A stretch of 64,000 nucleotides of DNA from Rhytidiadelphus loreus (Eukaryota; Streptophyta; Bryopsida; Hypnales; Hylocomiaceae), in the NCBI GenBank assembly GCA_947034895.1, contig OX344763.1, positions 6,512,501 through 6,576,500 on the forward strand, given 5' to 3'. Every line of letters begins with the position of its first letter. Within the stretch, counting starts at the first letter, position 1. The notes below the pieces were generated by a model. It did no database searches and was not told the origin of the DNA. It saw nothing but the letters and a program-made list of their open reading frames with translations. Below are positions 59,285 to 64,000 of the stretch, piece after piece. The translations under genes were made by a program, and so were the position numbers.

Positions 59285-61730
59285 AGTGTAGAAAGAAATT
59301 TTCACTAGTAAGAATAATGATATCATATATGTCAATAAACACGGATGAAACTTGTCTAAAAGTGTGTTCATTCATTCAAAAATTTAATAAATCATTTAAT
59401 GATTTTTATCAATTTATCAATTTAATCCACTAAGACAAGGGGAATATATCATAAAACATTCCATTGAAAAAGTGAGTGGTAGAAAAACTACCCTAATTGA
59501 GATTGACCAAGGCACATCACCTTTTGGAATGGAAGGACCTTTAGGGCTAAAAATCTTTAAAGATCTTGTTATTAGAGGAAGATTGATTTAACCTAAACTA
59601 ATTGTTCAATTTGGAATTAAATAGAAAATTGTTTGTTCTAAAGTAGCTAGTGACACCATAAACTATCAAATACCTAATACCATAAGTATTGATACAAGAT
59701 ACAATGTTGATATCATATTGATTGCAGTGACAACATTCAAAAAAATATAAGTATGGGGGGTACAAAATGAATTTCGCAAGCACATTGTGATTGTGAATTT
59801 GAATTAATTAATTGGCAAATTGTGTCAATTGACACTTCGCTATTGACTACTTGAGCATCTCTTTTGGCCATTTCAAGATTTCAAATGTCAGACTGTAATC
59901 ATGGCCATGCACACGGCTACCACAATGTTTCCAAAACCTCATTTCATTTGTTATGCAAAGCCAACACACCAAAAAAAATTGCATTAAAAAAGTAAATACT
60001 CAAAATTGGCCTCCTTCAATTGAAGCCCCCGAATGAAGAAGCCAAGAAACTCATAACCTTTTTGAAAGAAAGGCCACATAATTGTTGGTCCAAAAAACAA
60101 AAAACACACCATACGACAACTAGTATAAATGGGTAACTTTGAAAGTCAATAATACATATTCTTAGAGCAACATAAAATTATACTATTACCGAGGGACTGA
60201 CGATTGCTCTAATTACTTGAGGTCTAATTACTTGAGGTCTGTCAACAATTATTATGTAATTTTCAAAAGATGTAAGCTTAAGTCAAAATCTGGGGTTTAT
60301 ACTACCATCTGAACCCATAATTATGGTGAAAAGAAAATATATACAATACGCAAAATATATTACTTAGTGTATGACAGGTGACTAAAGTCCAACTTTGAAA
60401 AGACCGTTGTACATATGCTATAACCCAATTGGTATACCCTAAATTTATATTAATTCCATTTGAAGAATTTAAGCTGAAAGTATCCATTAGAAAAAGAATT
60501 CAGTGATTGTAAGGAAAATGCGGACTGGAAGTAATTTTTAGCACGGAAAAATTATTAAAATATTCAAAAGTGTAAAAAGTATTTGAAATATACATCATCC
60601 AAAACTTGCTGGGTTTTTTTCCCAAAACTATTTTTTATTTTCCTAAAAGCAAAATCTGTTATACATTCTAGGAGACGGTCACTAAAAATGACATCAAGAA
60701 TGAATGTCACGGGTTGGGTTTAAGGTATAAGGTATAGATGAAAGTGATGAAAGTAGGATCAGGAAAGTTGAATGACAATAATCATCTATTTGAGTTATAT
60801 GAAAATAGTGTAGACCACATTATAAAGATCTTATCTAAAATAGGGTGTACTTTCATATTATTGCATGTCAAAAATACGTACAATTTGAAAATTATTGTCA
60901 ATTAGTGTTATTGTTGTAAACATACTACCATACTTGAATTAGCCATAATGGTTTATGTTAAATCTTGTGCTACTAAAAAATTTAGACTATAACTTTAGTA
61001 TAATGCAAATAGAATGCAAATTGAACACACGAAGAAATTTTTCACTAATATTGACATCAAGAGTAGGCTATAACTATTTTTTTAGAACAAAATGCCTTGC
61101 ATGGTTATAAAAAGTGTGCATTACTTGGTATTGCAAATGAATCAAATATTCCCTAAAATTTCAAAAGAACAAATGGCTCATGGGCTATTTTAGGTAGCTA
61201 GCTACAATTAGAGTTCTTCATGTTTTTTGTGATTTCTTTGAAAGTCTAATAAATCAACATCTAATGGGTGGTAGAATTTAATGGATTTTTGTTAAAAGTT
61301 AAAAGTTTTTTTTGTTGGAATCTCAAGATTGAGTAGAAGAATTAACATTTTAAATTAATTTTCTAATTTACTACATCCATGTCTACATTCTTGGTATTCA
61401 AATGAATCAATTGAAACATCATAGTTGGTGTAGAAAAAATTTGGCTAATTTTGGATATTTGATTTTATTATATAAAATCTTATGAAAAAAATTAATCCAA
61501 TTAGGAAAAATTCATAATTCTAAAGTTCACTTGAAAATATTCTACAAATTTATTGGCTCTAGACTAGAAGAGAGGAGACTTTGCATTGACATAAGTTATT
61601 GTGAGGAATTTTGAGTAGCTACCTTACTCAAAAAACAGAGTCCATTTTAAAGAATAAATAAATAAAAAGAGATATATTGTTTGTTCATTACCATTCCAAT
61701 TTCCTCATTCCAAGTTTTTCTTGCAAATAA
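59285..61730. other. AT-rich intergenic
   Basis: No gene. A small tandem repeat (TTACTTGAGGTCTAA units, about 60215-60240) is the only structure noted. Confidence 0.35.
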
Positions 61731-62210
61731 AGTAAAACAACCCATTGTAATCAGATGACCTATAACAGACACCTAGGGAATGACCCCATTATGGGGGGAT
61801 TTAGTATGTGAGATTTTGGTCACAATGCATGTCTTGCATGATAGTAGTGGAGTGATTATATAGGAACCTCATTAGGAACTTCTAACTTTTCAGTGTGAAT
61901 TCTTTGTAAGAATTGACTTTTTAGGCCTTTCAAGTTGAAAAATATTAAGACTATTTAATTTAGGTGAACAAGATGAGCATCATGGATTCAAATTTTGTTG
62001 GTTTGGGGATAGTCTCTAGACTCTTTGAAGCCATGATGCACTAAACACTTCAAAAATTCATAGCAAATTCATACTTTGTCAAAAAAAATATAATTTCAAT
62101 TGCTCTCATTGTTTCTCACACTTCTCTTTATGTTGAAAAAAATTGAAAAAGTTTAGCAATGGCATGAGGTCAAACTCCTAATTCTAACTACAATGGGTTG
62201 TTTTACCTTA
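61731..62210. mobile_element. AGGTAAA-ended inverted-repeat element, copy 2
   Basis: Left end AGTAAAACAACCCATTGTAA; right end, read leftwards, AGGTAAAACAACCCATTGTA. Interior CTTTGTCAAAAAAAATATAA and TTTCAATTGCTCTCATTG is the inverse of 31245-31310 in copy 1, so the two are one family in opposite orientation. Length is 480 bp; non-coding. Confidence 0.65.
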
Positions 62211-63690
62211 GATAAGGTAGGATTGTAGGGTGAACTTTCAACACCTAATTATCATAATGATTATAATTCCGTGTTGGTGAGATTTCATTTTGTTAATTAT
62301 ATATAGGCAAATTGCAAAAAAGATTACATGAAATTCAAAAATAATTTTAGAGTATTCAATAAAAAATTCATAGAAGTTCAAAGTTCATTTGGTAGATTTT
62401 TCAAATTTATTCCTACTTTCAATGTTTTAGTGTTGAAGATTGTTTATAAGGATCTATTTGTTATGTAGAATCATCCGAGTGCATACTTCCAAGTGCACAA
62501 GTTAATACATAAGGTGGGACTATCTAAAATCATCCATTTGAACTGATGTCCATATATAGAATCATAAATTGTAATTAGAAATTATTTCTTACTTATAAAT
62601 TAAAAAATCATTAATTTTCCACAAACAAATAGAAGAATTTATGTTGGCTTACAAGTTTTCAAAGTTAAGAATTAAAATACTTTAACCATTAGGTGCCTAT
62701 GCAAATTAGCAAAAAATAAATTTTTAAATAGATGGAATTTTTTTTGGAAAATTATTTCTAATGGTGTAAACCCTAAACATTAGGTATAATATTCAATTTT
62801 AGGAATTTCTCAAATTTGAAAATTTGAGAAGAAAGAAAACTTTATCAACTTTATTTCATTAGTTGCATTCAATATTTAAAATAAATCAATCTTTGACTTA
62901 GTTCAGATTTAAGGCAAAGAGGTTAAAATTGCAAGAATACACTACGAGGCCATCCATGAAATAAGCATCTTCTAAAGAGAAATCAATAATATCTGTTTGG
63001 ACTGCAATCAATATGAAATATCCATTATCATATGTATTTTGTATATATCTCATATCCTAGAACACCAAACCCTAATTGTTTGATGAACAATCAACGGCTA
63101 CCCTTTTTCATCTCATCATTTGATTGACAAGAGTGGAAAGGGGACATTTTTCTCTCGTAAGAAGACATTTGGGGCCTTCGGAAGACCGCAAGTCATCATG
63201 TAGTGATAACTAGTGAACTTGACTATTGCAGTGATACCGCAGTAGTCCTAAGTGGCCAAGAGGCTATCACTTCATTTCTCAATTTTTTATTTTATTTTAT
63301 TTTATCAACTTTATTTTGCATTTTGCATTTTAAATTAAGTTGAAAAAAAAATTAATTAATTTTTAACAACCAGTTGTTCCTTCACAGGTGGGGAACAGTG
63401 AAAGGAACAAACCTGAAACACTCTTCCGGAGACCCCAAATCTCACCTAATGTCACGGGTTGTGATTTTTTCAATGGGAAAGGGTGCAGGAAATTGCAGGA
63501 ACAGGAGGTGAATGCATCTTTTGGGTGCATAGCATAGTCTGCAGGACACAATCTTTGCAAATAATAACATGGGCATAATTCAGATGGGATAGGTATCACG
63601 GTACTGAACCCAAAGCAAATTCCTTTGACTAGACAACAGCCTCACGAACTGTTTTGTCAAACTTGACAAATATTTCAAGCACACTGACTG
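62211..63690. other. AT-rich intergenic
   Basis: A TTTTA-rich run at 63283-63320. The 78-codon minus frame at 63363-63599 has no recognisable motif. Confidence 0.3.
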
Positions 63691-63698
63691 GCAATCAT

Positions 63699-63860
63699 AA
63701 GCTTGAAAACTAGGTGTGCTTGAAAACTCTACTCTAGATGTGTTTGAAAAAAAATCTTGGCATGTTTGAAAACTCTAGATGTGATGCTTGAAAACTCCAT
63801 CTAGATATGCTTGAAAACCTCTCTGTAATAAGTTATGCTTGAAAACAAGACCACATGACT
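63699..63860. repeat. Minisatellite of GCTTGAAAACT units
   Basis: Seven copies of RTGYTTGAAAACT separated by 10-20 bp of related CTAGATGTG sequence. Spacing varies between about 20 and 31 bp. Confidence 0.75.
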
Positions 63861-64000
63861 TTTCTTGAGGTCCTTCTCGGATTGGTTTGCATCTGGCACA
63901 AAGCTCAATGAGGAGAATTCATTTTGGTAACTCATTGACCTCTTGTGGTGCACAATGTGCAAGTTCAGGGTTCAATTCCGACACAACAATGGCGTTGTAA
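63861..64000. other. Possible tRNA-derived SINE fragment
   Basis: AGCTCAATGAGG (A-box-like, about 63901) and GGTTCAATTCC (B-box, about 63969) are spaced as in tRNA-derived promoters, but no cloverleaf can be drawn. Cut by the window edge. Confidence 0.2.

Overview
This is nuclear DNA of a green plant. Four plant-type protein-coding loci with GT-AG introns are recognisable: the 3' part of a UTP25/DEF ribosome-biogenesis gene (2-3788, +), a complete five-exon GDSL esterase/lipase (33287-36534, +), a heavy-metal-associated (HMA/HIPP-like) protein with a Lys/Glu-rich tail (46912-48458, +, first exon not found) and a single-AP2-domain transcription factor (49764-50627, -, first exon not found). 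Introns are short, gene density is low (about one gene per 16 kb) and intergenic DNA is AT-rich and full of small transposons. No bacterial, organellar, rRNA or CRISPR sequence was seen. A non-seed land plant or a related streptophyte is my best guess, but this is inference and the species cannot be named from the sequence.

Layout. 1-3.8 kb: UTP25. 4.2-12.4 kb: TTAA-bounded non-autonomous elements, including a 4.1-kb non-coding element and a 0.7-kb foldback. 12.4-19.8 kb: a 7.37-kb piggyBac-superfamily transposon with a minus-strand transposase interrupted by one in-frame TAA between the second and third catalytic aspartates. 19.8-20.9 kb: two further TTAA elements abutting it. 21-31 kb: a minisatellite-cored element, a long hairpin, hAT-type transposase fossils and more TTAA MITEs. 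31-32 kb: a 743-bp inverted-repeat element carrying a 172-bp non-LTR retrotransposon fragment with a perfect 13-bp target duplication. 33.3-36.5 kb: GDSL gene. 39-42.6 kb: repeats and an inverted TTAA MITE copy. 43-51 kb: relatively GC-rich gene island with HMA and AP2 loci. 52-64 kb: a possible CACTA terminus, a tandem duplication, a Stowaway-like MITE and several other MITEs.

The most interesting content is the piggyBac system. The big element has two different ends (called A and B here). Several small coding-free elements carry recognisable A and/or B ends next to TTAA, including a small palindrome (CGTCCA-N5-TGGACG) inside end A. This looks like an autonomous-type element with its own MITE progeny in a plant genome. 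A second TTAA-bounded family, with CCTCTAAAGTCCCA-like terminal repeats, is present in five copies, several with insertions.

Limits: exon boundaries were read by eye from splice signals and family conservation; no alignments, transcripts or database searches were available.
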